Of a stretch of 64,000 bases of DNA, positions 9,037 to 16,550 are shown one piece after another. The stretch is from assembly GCF_000376845.1 (NCBI RefSeq), contig NZ_AQXY01000029.1, forward strand, positions 124,001 to 188,000, in the 5' to 3' direction. The stretch's first letter is position 1, and each line of letters starts with the position of its first letter. Both the position numbers and the translations under genes were made by a program. The notes below the pieces were generated by a model, which ran no database searches, was not told where the DNA came from, and saw only the letters and a program-made list of their open reading frames with translations. Source of the stretch: Thioalkalivibrio sp. ALE14. Its GTDB lineage: Bacteria > Pseudomonadota > Gammaproteobacteria > Ectothiorhodospirales > Ectothiorhodospiraceae.

Positions 9037-11112
9037 TTACTGGACCACCGGTCCTTCACCGGCCTGGATGACCGCCAGGCGGTTGATCAGCTCCGGCCAG
9101 TCCACCCGCCGGTTGTAGCCGATCACCTGGATCTGCGGCAGCCCGCCGCCCTGCACCAGCACGAAACCGCCATCGGGACGATCCGCGACGCCGGAGGCGG
9201 TGCACACGTCCCCGCGCAGTTCGCACCGAAAGCCCAGGCGGCGATAGCTGAAGTTCTCGAATAAGCGCAGAAAGATCGACGAGGCCGCCGCCTGCAGACC
9301 ACCGCCCAGCTCGGTGATGTTCTCCACCGCGCGCTGGCTGATACGGCGCCGGCCCGGATCGTCCATCGGCGTCATCAGTTCCAGGTCCATGTGGACCGGC
9401 GACCAGTCCACCATCACCAGATCGTTCACGTGGCCCGACAGCCGACCCTGGATACGCCCGACATCGAAGGCGCGCGTGACCAGCTCCAGGTCCAGGCGCT
9501 GGATCTGCGTCGACAGCCCGAGCTCCGGGGCATAGCCGAACAGGTCGTGGATATAGAGATCGCGCAGGATGACCTCGCCGTCGAACACCTGGACCAGCAG
9601 GCGCCCGTCCACGTTCAGGTCGCCGTCCTCCAGGCGCACGCGGGGGATTATTCCCGCTACCTGCCCGGAGAATCGGGGCCATCCCAGCACCTCGGTCAGC
9701 GGCTCCAGGCTGATCGCCCGGATCCCGCCCTGGAACTGCACGTCCGGCCCGGTTTCCGTCTGCTGCACGCTGAAGGCTCCGACCCGCAGGCCACCGTCGA
9801 GGATCGGGATCTCGGTCGCCTCCAGCAACTCCAGCCCCTGCGGTCGCGCGCGTACGCTCGCGCTGAAGGCATCGAGCGGGAGCCCGTAGACATGGGCGGC
9901 ATCCACCTCGATCCGCCCCGCCCCCCCCGGCACCGTGTCCGACCAGTCCAGCTCGCCCCCGGAACCGCTCAGACCGAAGCGTCCGCGCCGGTCCTGAGCC
10001 TCCACCCCGGACCATGCAACGCGAGCGTAGCGTGGCCCCGATGCCTCCAGCTCGATCTCCCCGGCCAGTCGTCCCGCCACGTCCAGTTCACCGAGGGCGG
10101 TCCCCACCAACCAGGGCGACAACAGGGTGTCGTAGATCACCCCCAGCGCCGCAACTTCTCCCTGGATCCGGCCCTCCAGGCCGTGCCCGGAGGCGAACGC
10201 CAGGTCCTGCCCCTGCAGGGCCGCCGCCGCTCCGTATTCCAGCGAGAGCGAATCCGTGCGTACCGAGCCGGCGTCGGCGTCCGCCACTACGCCGCGGGCC
10301 TCAAGCGTGACGGGCCCCTCGGCGTCGAGATCCACGAACCAGGGGTCGACGAACACCACCCCCGCCGTCACGGCCGCCTCCACGTCCCAGCCCCCGCCAT
10401 CCCCGGCGACCCGCAACCGCGCATCCAGCTCCTCGCCCGCCTGGAGCCCGAGGTCGTCGCTGAAGGCGAGGTCATGGACCCGAAGGGTCGCTTCCGCATG
10501 GCCGCGTTCACGCCAGCGCAATACGACATCCGCCGTGCCCTGCCCCAGTTGCACGGGCAGCTCCAGCGGCAGGCGCGGGGAAGCGGTCAGCGCCGTCAGT
10601 TCGATACCCCGCAGGTCGGCCCGGACATCCCAGCCGCGCGAGGCGTCATGCTGCACACGGAAGTCGCCGCGTGCCCCGAACCAGCCGGGCCACGCGCCGG
10701 TCAACTCAAGCCGTCCGGCCTCGCGCCCCCAGCGCAGGCTCACCCGCTCCCCGCGCAGCGCCAGGTCCCCGGCATCCCCCCAGAGCCGCGCCGCGTCGCA
10801 CTGGATACCGGCACGACTGACCCGCAGGTCGTCACATTCCACACGCAGTTGCCTCAGCGTCCCGACCGGGTCAGGCAGCTCGACACGCTCCGCACGGATC
10901 TCCAGCGACAGGCCATCGCGCGTCCATTGCACCCGCGTGCTCAGACCGCGTGCGTCGAGGTCGTCGCGTAACAGGGATTCGATCTGCAGGTCGAGCTGGA
11001 TACCGCCGGATGTCGTCGCTGCATCGGAGGCCATTGGTGCCCCTGCCAGCAGGAAGAGCACCGGCGCGGCCGCCGCGGCCATCCTGCCCGGTGCACCGCG
11101 CAACGCGCGCAT
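9037..11112 (-). CDS. ydbH: YdbH-family AsmA-like intermembrane protein
   Basis: Large beta-rich AsmA-like protein; YdbH with TamB and YhdP has been implicated in lipid transport across the envelope (family knowledge). ATG 11112 is chosen because it overlaps the upstream stop as TGATG. The 691-residue protein has an N-terminal hydrophobic signal/anchor (about residues 11-30), then long repetitive beta-strand sequence. The C-terminal region contains ENITELGGGLQAAASSIFLR and ends with VQGGGLPQIQVIGYNRRVDW, typical of the YdbH 'dicarboxylate transport' Pfam domain. E. coli YdbH is somewhat longer. It is followed by a lipidated YdbL. Confidence 0.85.
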   Translation of the reverse strand: MRALRGAPGRMAAAAAPVLFLLAGAPMASDAATTSGGIQLDLQIESLLRDDLDARGLSTRVQWTRDGLSLEIRAERVELPDPVGTLRQLRVECDDLRVSRAGIQCDAARLWGDAGDLALRGERVSLRWGREAGRLELTGAWPGWFGARGDFRVQHDASRGWDVRADLRGIELTALTASPRLPLELPVQLGQGTADVVLRWRERGHAEATLRVHDLAFSDDLGLQAGEELDARLRVAGDGGGWDVEAAVTAGVVFVDPWFVDLDAEGPVTLEARGVVADADAGSVRTDSLSLEYGAAAALQGQDLAFASGHGLEGRIQGEVAALGVIYDTLLSPWLVGTALGELDVAGRLAGEIELEASGPRYARVAWSGVEAQDRRGRFGLSGSGGELDWSDTVPGGAGRIEVDAAHVYGLPLDAFSASVRARPQGLELLEATEIPILDGGLRVGAFSVQQTETGPDVQFQGGIRAISLEPLTEVLGWPRFSGQVAGIIPRVRLEDGDLNVDGRLLVQVFDGEVILRDLYIHDLFGYAPELGLSTQIQRLDLELVTRAFDVGRIQGRLSGHVNDLVMVDWSPVHMDLELMTPMDDPGRRRISQRAVENITELGGGLQAAASSIFLRLFENFSYRRLGFRCELRGDVCTASGVADRPDGGFVLVQGGGLPQIQVIGYNRRVDWPELINRLAVIQAGEGPVVQ

Positions 11113-11903
11113 CAGGCCGGGTCGCCCCGCTCCGGCAGGCGATCGCGCAGCGGGCGCGCCAGACGCGCCAGCCACTCGCGCAGGGCAAAACGGGAGGTCT
11201 CCAGGGCGTCCAGGCGCGGCAGAAAGTCCTCGACCCGGCGCGGGTCACCGGTGGGGCCGCGGAAGCCGGTCGGGGCCGGTTCGGCGGCCAGTCCGGCGCG
11301 CTCGAAGCAGGCCAGAGCACGCGGCAGGTGCAGCGCCTGGGTCACCACCAGCACCCGCTCCACGTCGCTGTGCTGGAGCCGCTGGCGGGTGTGGGTGGCG
11401 TTCTCGCAGGTGTTGCGCGAGGTGTTCTCCAGCCAGCGCACCGGCACGCCCAGATCGGTCTGCAACGTGGCCGCCATCAGCTCGGCCTCGGAGCGCCGGC
11501 CGGGCAAGGCCCCCGGACGTCCGCCCGAGACGAGGATCGGCAAACCGGTATCACGGTGCAGAAGGGCGGCATGGCGCAAGCGCTCGTGGGTCCGTGGATT
11601 CAGGGCGTCCCGCCCCCCGTCCTCGCCACGGCCGGGCCAGCGCCCTCCGCCCAGCACCACGATGGCATCGGCCCGGCCCACGGCGATCACGGTGTCGCGC
11701 AGGTCCCGCTCGATGCTGTGGGCCAGGGGCTGAGCCACGATGTTCAGGCTCGGCAGCACGAGCGCCAGCAGGCCCACGGCCAGCAACGGGCGCCCACCGC
11801 GCCAGTCCGCGCGCCAGAAGGCGACACCCACCAGAGTCAGCGCGATACCCAGCCCGGGCGGCAGCAGCAGGTGCTCGGCGATCGTCTGCAGGGTGGCGAG
11901 CAC
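11112..11903 (-). CDS. ElyC/SanA/YdcF-family (DUF218) protein
   Basis: A 263-residue membrane-anchored protein. Two N-terminal hydrophobic segments (about residues 14-28 and 40-58) are followed by a DUF218 domain with the hallmark DAIVVLGGGRWPG, LRHAALLHRDTGLPILVSGG, EAELMAATL and RVLVVTQALHLPRALACFERAG motifs. E. coli ElyC of this group affects envelope biogenesis. The stop overlaps the ydbH start by one base, so the two are translationally coupled, which supports an envelope role. The exact substrate is unknown. Confidence 0.88.
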   Translation of the reverse strand: MLATLQTIAEHLLLPPGLGIALTLVGVAFWRADWRGGRPLLAVGLLALVLPSLNIVAQPLAHSIERDLRDTVIAVGRADAIVVLGGGRWPGRGEDGGRDALNPRTHERLRHAALLHRDTGLPILVSGGRPGALPGRRSEAELMAATLQTDLGVPVRWLENTSRNTCENATHTRQRLQHSDVERVLVVTQALHLPRALACFERAGLAAEPAPTGFRGPTGDPRRVEDFLPRLDALETSRFALREWLARLARPLRDRLPERGDPA

Positions 11904-11927
11904 GATGGTCTCCGCCCGCGGCCGGGG

Positions 11928-12410
11928 TTACTTCTTGCCCGGCGAGTAGAGATAGTGGGCGTAGGTGGCGACGTCCTCGGAAACCCGGCGGATCAGGTGA
12001 TCCAGGCTGATGATGGCGAATTCCAGCAGGTTCACCGCGATGTACGGCTGCTCGACGCGCAGGCGGTCGTACATCGAGCGCGACAGCCGCAGCAGGCGGG
12101 TGTTGTCGCTCAGGGCCCGCATGCGCACGCCCCGCGGCACGCGGTCAAAGAACGACATGGACCCGGCCAGTTCGCCGGTCTGCATGCGGCCGACCTCGAT
12201 CTCCTGACTGCCATCGTCGTGGTACAGCGCGGCGGTCCCGCTGACCACGAAGAACAGCGACTCCCCGACCTCGCCGATATCGGCGATCACCTGCTTGTGG
12301 TGCGTCTCCACCACCTCCAGGTACTGGAGCAGGACCTCGACCTCGGCCGGTGTCAGCGACGCGGAGATCGGGTGCTTGGAGAGAAATTCGGTCAGCAGTT
12401 CCTTGGACAT
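11928..12410 (-). CDS. stand-alone cyclic nucleotide-binding-domain protein
   Basis: A 160-residue protein that is essentially one Crp-type cNMP-binding beta-roll: VVETHHKQVIADIGEVGESLFFVVSGTAAL, then a phosphate-cassette-like GRMQTGELAGSMSFFDRVPR and the long C-terminal helix. There is no helix-turn-helix, so it is not a direct DNA-binding regulator. The cassette lacks the canonical Arg-Ser-Ala cAMP-binding residues, so ligand binding is uncertain. It lies 24 bases upstream of the ElyC-like gene on the same strand and is divergent from the gene at 12497. Confidence 0.82.
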   Translation of the reverse strand: MSKELLTEFLSKHPISASLTPAEVEVLLQYLEVVETHHKQVIADIGEVGESLFFVVSGTAALYHDDGSQEIEVGRMQTGELAGSMSFFDRVPRGVRMRALSDNTRLLRLSRSMYDRLRVEQPYIAVNLLEFAIISLDHLIRRVSEDVATYAHYLYSPGKK

Positions 12411-12496
12411 GGAGAGGGTTCCTTCTGACGGGTCCGCAATGGGCTGTGAGAGGCTTTAGAGTATAACGAACGAAGCCCCGAAGCGGGGTCACGAAC

Positions 12497-12973
12497 ATGC
12501 CGAAGGAGGATCATTTGATCGACATCGAGGCCCTGCGCCGCCACCTGCCAAGGCGCCTGCGCGACGGGTGCGCCGTCGTGCTGGTGACCGACGCCGCAAA
12601 CATCGAAAGCCCGCGGGGTGCGGAACTCGAAACGGTGGAAGCGTTTCTCGAGCACCCGCCGGAGGCGCGTGTGCCATTGGTCCTGCTACTGGACACGCTG
12701 AGCGGGCTCGACCTCGCGACCGGTCAGCGGCTACTGGGCGGACTGCGCGATCGCTGGGCCGACGAGGTCCTGATCCTGCACCGGAGGGACGACGAACGCT
12801 GGGACCTGAACGATTTCCTCGCCCTGGGCTTTCGTCATGATCCGGAGGCCGAGACCGCCGCACCGGACCACACGGTCTACCGCACCAGCCTGTACGACTA
12901 CAAGCTGACCCCCGACTGGCTGAACGCCCGCTTCTGGGCCAACCCGGAGATGTGGAACAAGGCGCGCTGGTAG
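12497..12973 (+). CDS. DUF6231-like protein
   Basis: Soluble protein of 152-158 residues resembling the DUF6231 family (assignment from memory of the C-terminal signature, moderate confidence). Visible features are the internal LVLLLDTLSGLDL strand-turn, the EVLILHRRDDERWDLNDFLALGF region and the ending DYKLTPDWLNARFWANPEMW. AAGGAGG (12503-12509) lies inside the ATG-initiated reading. It sits correctly for a TTG start at 12515, so translation may really begin there. Function unknown. Confidence 0.75.
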   Translation: MPKEDHLIDIEALRRHLPRRLRDGCAVVLVTDAANIESPRGAELETVEAFLEHPPEARVPLVLLLDTLSGLDLATGQRLLGGLRDRWADEVLILHRRDDERWDLNDFLALGFRHDPEAETAAPDHTVYRTSLYDYKLTPDWLNARFWANPEMWNKARW

Positions 12974-13011
12974 CGCGCCCCGCGGCCCTCCCCGCCGGCG
13001 CCAGTGGCCGG

Positions 13012-14328
13012 TCAGTCGTCCGGGTTCAACCGCGGGTGGGTCTCCTCGCCCCACCACCAGACCAGGGCCCCGGAGAGAAACATCGCGACCACCACAAACC
13101 AGAAGCCCCACACGACCGAGCCGCCCAGGTGGGCCACGATGCCCAGCCCGAGCGCACCCACGCCGTAGCCGAGATCACGCCAGAAGCGGTAGGTCCCGAT
13201 CGCCGATCCTCGCCAGTTGGGGTGCGCGATATCCGCCACTGCGGCACTCAGGTTCGGGTACAGCAGCGCCATACCGAACCCGGTCACGGCCGCCGCGAAC
13301 GACCACCACAGCACGCCGTCGCCCAGCAGCGTCAGGGCCACCCCGCCACCACAGATCCACATCCCCCAGATGATCGGCTGGCGGCGCCCGATGTGGTCCG
13401 ACAGGCGCCCAGTCATGAACTGCGAGCCACCCCAGACGAAGCCGTAGATTCCGACCACCCAGCCGATCGCCGCCAGGCTGAGCCCCTGCTGGTACAGGAA
13501 CACCGGATAGAACACCCAGACCAGGGCATCCACGAACTTCTCGACCAGCCCGGCCTGGCTGAATGCGGCCATACGCCGGTCGCGCCAGGACATCAGGGTA
13601 AACACCTCCCAGGTGGTGGGCGTGTCGGCGATGTTCTTCGGATAACGCGGAACCGGACCGGTGGACTGACCGGCCGCATGCCGCGCACCCTCTGCCTTGG
13701 CCCACTCCAGCGTCTCGCGCACGAACACCGCGGTCATCACGATCGCCAGCGCAATCACCACCAGGCCGAAGATCAGCAGGCCCATGCGCGGGCCGAACGC
13801 GGCCGCCATGTAGCCGGTCACGATCCCCGCGACAGCGACCCCGACATACCCGGAGAACTCGTTCATCCCCATGGTGAAGCCGCGCTCGTCGGCACGGGTG
13901 ATGTCCATCTTCGCAGTCTGGGTCATCGACCACGCGAGCCCCTGGTTCACGCCCAGCAGCACGGTCGCCGCCACGATCCAGCTCCAGGACGGGGCGTAGA
14001 GGATCATGAACGGGATCGGAATCGCCGCAATCCAGCCCAGCATGAGGACCGTCTTGCGCCCCAGCCGCTCGGACAGGCGCCCGGCGACGAAATTGAGCGC
14101 GCCTTTCACCACCCCGAAGGCGACCACAAACGCGGTCAGCAGCATGAACGAGCCCTCGGCCACGCCGAACTCGCTCTCCGCCAGCGCCGGCACGACCGTG
14201 CGCATCATGCCGATCGTCAAGCCGACGAAGAAGACCTGGATCAACTGCTGCCCGAACTGTCCGAGATTCTCGCGGATGCCGTGCGTCAGGTGGGCATAGG
14301 CCTCCGCGGCCTTGTGATGGTCTGTCAC
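13012..14328 (-). CDS. MFS transporter in the ArsR-rhodanese operon
   Basis: A 438-residue major facilitator superfamily permease with about twelve hydrophobic helices and the loop 2-3 signature GRLSERLGRKTVLM, echoed in the second half by GRLSDHIGRRQPII. GTG 14328 is chosen because it overlaps the stop of the upstream ArsR-rhodanese gene (GTGA). The substrate is unknown. Co-expression with a rhodanese-fused regulator suggests a sulfur or metalloid compound, which is inference only. Confidence 0.88.
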   Translation of the reverse strand: MTDHHKAAEAYAHLTHGIRENLGQFGQQLIQVFFVGLTIGMMRTVVPALAESEFGVAEGSFMLLTAFVVAFGVVKGALNFVAGRLSERLGRKTVLMLGWIAAIPIPFMILYAPSWSWIVAATVLLGVNQGLAWSMTQTAKMDITRADERGFTMGMNEFSGYVGVAVAGIVTGYMAAAFGPRMGLLIFGLVVIALAIVMTAVFVRETLEWAKAEGARHAAGQSTGPVPRYPKNIADTPTTWEVFTLMSWRDRRMAAFSQAGLVEKFVDALVWVFYPVFLYQQGLSLAAIGWVVGIYGFVWGGSQFMTGRLSDHIGRRQPIIWGMWICGGGVALTLLGDGVLWWSFAAAVTGFGMALLYPNLSAAVADIAHPNWRGSAIGTYRFWRDLGYGVGALGLGIVAHLGGSVVWGFWFVVVAMFLSGALVWWWGEETHPRLNPDD

Positions 14329-15014
14329 GTCGTGCGCTCCGTGTCGTTGTGATCCACCGTTTCCAGGGGCAGCCCCTGGTAGCGCCACTCGGCAACGCCG
14401 TCCTCGAGCCGGGTCGCGTGAAAGCCGTACTGGCCCAGGACCTCCACGGCCTCGCTCGCCATCAGGCAGTACGGGCCTCGGCAGTACGCCACCACCGGCC
14501 GATCCGCCGGCAACTCGCCCAGCCGGTCGCGCAGTTCATGGACCGGGATGGAGCGGGCATAGGGAAGATGGGCATTCGCGTATTCCATACCCGGCCGCAC
14601 ATCCAGCACGATGACCTCGCCACGGCGGGCCTGTTCCAGCAGCTCGGGCCCGGCCATCGGGGCCAGCTCGCCCGGGCCTTCGGCGAGCTCGCGGGTAGCG
14701 GCCTGTAGCTCCAGCAGACGCTCCTCCGCCAGACCGCGCAGCATCACCCAGAAATCGGCAACATGCCGGTCCACCAGGCGATAGAACATGCGCCGACCCT
14801 CACGCCGGGCCTCCACCAGCCGCGCCTGGCGCAGTTCCTTCAGGTGGGCGCTGGTCAGCTTCACGCTGATCTCCGCATCGGCTGCCAGTTGCTCGACGCT
14901 CTTTTCCCCCTGCACCAGGACTTCGATCAACTCCAGCCGCTTCGGACTGGCCGCAGCCCGGGCAATGCGGGCCACCTGCTCGTACAGCAAATTCTTGAGG
15001 TCTCTACCCGACAT
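14325..15014 (-). CDS. ArsR-family regulator fused to a rhodanese domain
   Basis: A 229-residue two-domain regulator. Residues ~1-100 form an ArsR winged helix (RIARAAASPKRLELIEVL, then the recognition region DAEISVKLTSAHLKEL and wing EARREGRRMFYRL). Residues ~125-220 form a rhodanese domain with VIVLDVRPGMEYANAHLPYA and an active-site loop YCRGPYC, so two cysteines flank the loop. The ArsR domain has no cysteine, so any sulfur or metalloid sensing must use the rhodanese. ATG 15014 has GGAA eight bases upstream. Start and ribosome-binding site both lie inside a perfect palindrome (15013-15050). It is translationally coupled to the MFS gene. Confidence 0.88.
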   Translation of the reverse strand: MSGRDLKNLLYEQVARIARAAASPKRLELIEVLVQGEKSVEQLAADAEISVKLTSAHLKELRQARLVEARREGRRMFYRLVDRHVADFWVMLRGLAEERLLELQAATRELAEGPGELAPMAGPELLEQARRGEVIVLDVRPGMEYANAHLPYARSIPVHELRDRLGELPADRPVVAYCRGPYCLMASEAVEVLGQYGFHATRLEDGVAEWRYQGLPLETVDHNDTERTT

Positions 15015-15050
15015 AGCGTTCATTCCAATATTCGTTGGAATGAACGCTAT
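15013..15050. promoter_or_regulatory. perfect 16-bp inverted repeat, probable operator over the arsR-rhodanese start
   Basis: Arms 15013-15028 and 15035-15050 are exact reverse complements with a 6-base spacer. The site covers the start codon and ribosome-binding site of the ArsR-rhodanese gene and faces the divergent SOR-like gene. Its inner ATTC...GAAT arrangement is typical of ArsR-family operators. Autorepression is inferred. Confidence 0.7.
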
Positions 15051-15190
15051 AGGATCCGGCGACCTCACGCAATCCCCTGGTCAGGCTGCCCTTCCCCTCT
15101 GCGGCGCGCGCATTCCGGCGCACCCATTCCGACAGGGCACCCACGATCGGGCCCTCCGGTTTTTGGGTGATTTTGGGAGGAAGATTAATT

Positions 15191-15226
15191 CCTGAGTAAT
15201 CTACTCGGGAACTTCGATTAGAAGTT
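15191..15226. promoter_or_regulatory. two adjacent inverted repeats upstream of the SOR-like gene
   Basis: CCTGAGTA/TACTCGGG (15191-15198 and 15202-15209, one mismatch) is followed directly by AACTTC/GAAGTT (15210-15215 and 15221-15226, perfect). They lie in an unusually AT-rich stretch (about 15160-15250), probably the promoter region of the gene at 15290. No confident -35/-10 pair was found. Confidence 0.45.
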
Positions 15227-15289
15227 GCTTACTAACTGAATGACTATCCCGTGCCCACGGGCACCCTTCCCCTGCAAAAGGAGGACGTC

Positions 15290-15739
15290 ATGAGCCAGCT
15301 GATCAACAACTTCCCGGCCGACGGCGTGGTCACCATCAATCGCGTGATCCTAAAGCCGGAATACACCATCGACGACCTGCAGGAGCGTGTCGCGGTCCTC
15401 TGCGAGAACGTGAAGACCTATCACTCGGATACCGGGTTCGTGGGCGGCTTTGTGGCCCTGAACTCCGGCGCGGTCTCCAACGAGGGCTCGACGATCGGCC
15501 AGGCGGTCGAGAGCCCGATGAAGGACAAGGAAGCGCTGATCATTACCTTCTGGAACAGCTTCGAGGAACACGAGGCGTCGCATCAGAGCGAGACCTTCCA
15601 GCCCCTGTTCCAGCAGGTCCTGGAACTGTGCGAGAACGGGAACGAGGAGATCGCCTACGAGATGCTCTGGTCCGGCGCGGCCTACGACCCGGAACAGGCC
15701 AAGGCCGCCCGCGAGGCCAAGGAAACCCACGCGGCCTGA
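15290..15739 (+). CDS. small SOR-like / ABM-fold protein
   Basis: A 149-residue protein with a strong ribosome-binding site (AAAAGGAGG, 15277-15285) before ATG 15290. It has the strand-helix layout of dimeric alpha+beta barrel (ABM-like) proteins and resembles the N-terminal half of sulfur oxygenase reductase (SOR). Cys38 precedes a GFVG motif (50-52), as active-site Cys31 does in Acidianus SOR. TFWNSFEEHEASH (86-98) gives His94-x3-His98, like iron ligands His86 and His90, and Glu119/120/124 lies near the position of Glu114. SOR is about 310 residues, so this is half-length. A generic ABM monooxygenase is the alternative. It is divergent from the ArsR-rhodanese gene and ends at a strong terminator. 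Confidence 0.8.
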   Translation: MSQLINNFPADGVVTINRVILKPEYTIDDLQERVAVLCENVKTYHSDTGFVGGFVALNSGAVSNEGSTIGQAVESPMKDKEALIITFWNSFEEHEASHQSETFQPLFQQVLELCENGNEEIAYEMLWSGAAYDPEQAKAAREAKETHAA

Positions 15740-15803
15740 CGGCTGCATGCCGGGAGCGATCCCGGAACAAGGAACTGTCGTCTCTCCAACGACTGTACCC
15801 ATT

Positions 15804-15830
15804 GCCGGGGCCTAACGCCCCGGCTTTTTT
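15804..15830 (+). terminator. Rho-independent terminator of the SOR-like gene
   Basis: A perfect 8-bp GC stem (15804-15811 with 15817-15824) with a CTAAC loop, followed by six T residues, lies 64 bases after the stop. The SOR-like gene is therefore probably monocistronic. Confidence 0.92.
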
Positions 15831-15867
15831 GTCGGCCGCCCTGGTCGCGCCTCCATAGCGCCCTGCA

Positions 15868-15943
15868 GGAGCCTGTTTGCAGGCGAATTCCCCTGACCAC
15901 GTCTGACTTTGGCAGGGGCTTCGCCTGCGAGCAGGCTCCTACG
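15868..15943. repeat. REP-like inverted repeat, copy 1
   Basis: Two inverted modules, GGAGCCTGTTTGCAGGCGAA (15868-15887) and its near-complement (15920-15943), each form a small hairpin and together a larger cruciform. The same module recurs at 29492-29570 and 36188-36247. The rest of the gene-free stretch 15740-16154 holds only this repeat, the terminator before it and the mrp terminator. Confidence 0.85.
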
Positions 15944-16104
15944 ATGTTTGGGGTGTGCTGAACCGGGGGTCATCTCAAGCATCCGGGCTCTTTCTGACGC
16001 CGGAGATCCCGGCTCTGCGCTTCACCCCGGCCGGGTGACCGCATGGCCTCCGAACGCAGATGGGTGTCCTCTCGCCCCGGCCGCGCCGGCCCCAAACGAA
16101 CGAA

Positions 16105-16125
16105 CCCCGCGGCATGGCCACGGGG
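16105..16125 (-). terminator. probable terminator of the mrp operon
   Basis: Read on the minus strand, a GC-rich hairpin made by 16105-16113 and 16116-16125 is followed by TTCGTTCGTTT. It lies about 30 bases past the mrpG stop. The T-tract is interrupted, so strength is uncertain. Confidence 0.5.
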
Positions 16126-16154
16126 CTCGCTGGGTATACCGAAAAGCATCGGTC

Positions 16155-16550
16155 TCAGCGCGATGCGTCGTCCTGATCCTCGGGCTCGTGCATCTCCGGC
16201 GGCGAAGACAGGGTGTGAGTCTTCTCGTCGTAGCGTCCCTTCAGCTCGTCGGTCTTGCTGTGTTCCCACAGCGGCACACCGACGAAATAGCCGGCGCGTC
16301 CGATCGCGTGCGCGGCCACCGGAGCAGTCAACAACAGGAAACCGATCACCGCCACGGCCCGGGTCGTCACGCCACCGTCGCCGAAGTACACCGCTACCCC
16401 GACCATCATCAGGCCAGCGCCCAGCACCCCCGCCTTGGTCGTGGCATGCAAGCGCATCGGGAGGTCCGGCATGCGTACCAGGCCCAGCGCCGCCACCACC
16501 ATGAACGCGGCACCCACCACCAGAAACAGCCCCGTGAAGAACTCAGTCAT
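16155..16550 (-). CDS. mnhG: MrpG/MnhG, Na+/H+ antiporter subunit G
   Basis: Small membrane subunit of the multisubunit Mrp Na+/H+ antiporter, needed for assembly of the hetero-oligomeric complex. The 131-residue protein has three hydrophobic helices and the family motif MRLHATTKAGVLGAGLMM. The start MTEFFTGLFL (16550) overlaps the mrpF end by 8 bases. The hydrophilic acidic C-terminal tail (about 35 residues) is longer than in short MnhG proteins. Last gene of the operon. Confidence 0.93.
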   Translation of the reverse strand: MTEFFTGLFLVVGAAFMVVAALGLVRMPDLPMRLHATTKAGVLGAGLMMVGVAVYFGDGGVTTRAVAVIGFLLLTAPVAAHAIGRAGYFVGVPLWEHSKTDELKGRYDEKTHTLSSPPEMHEPEDQDDASR

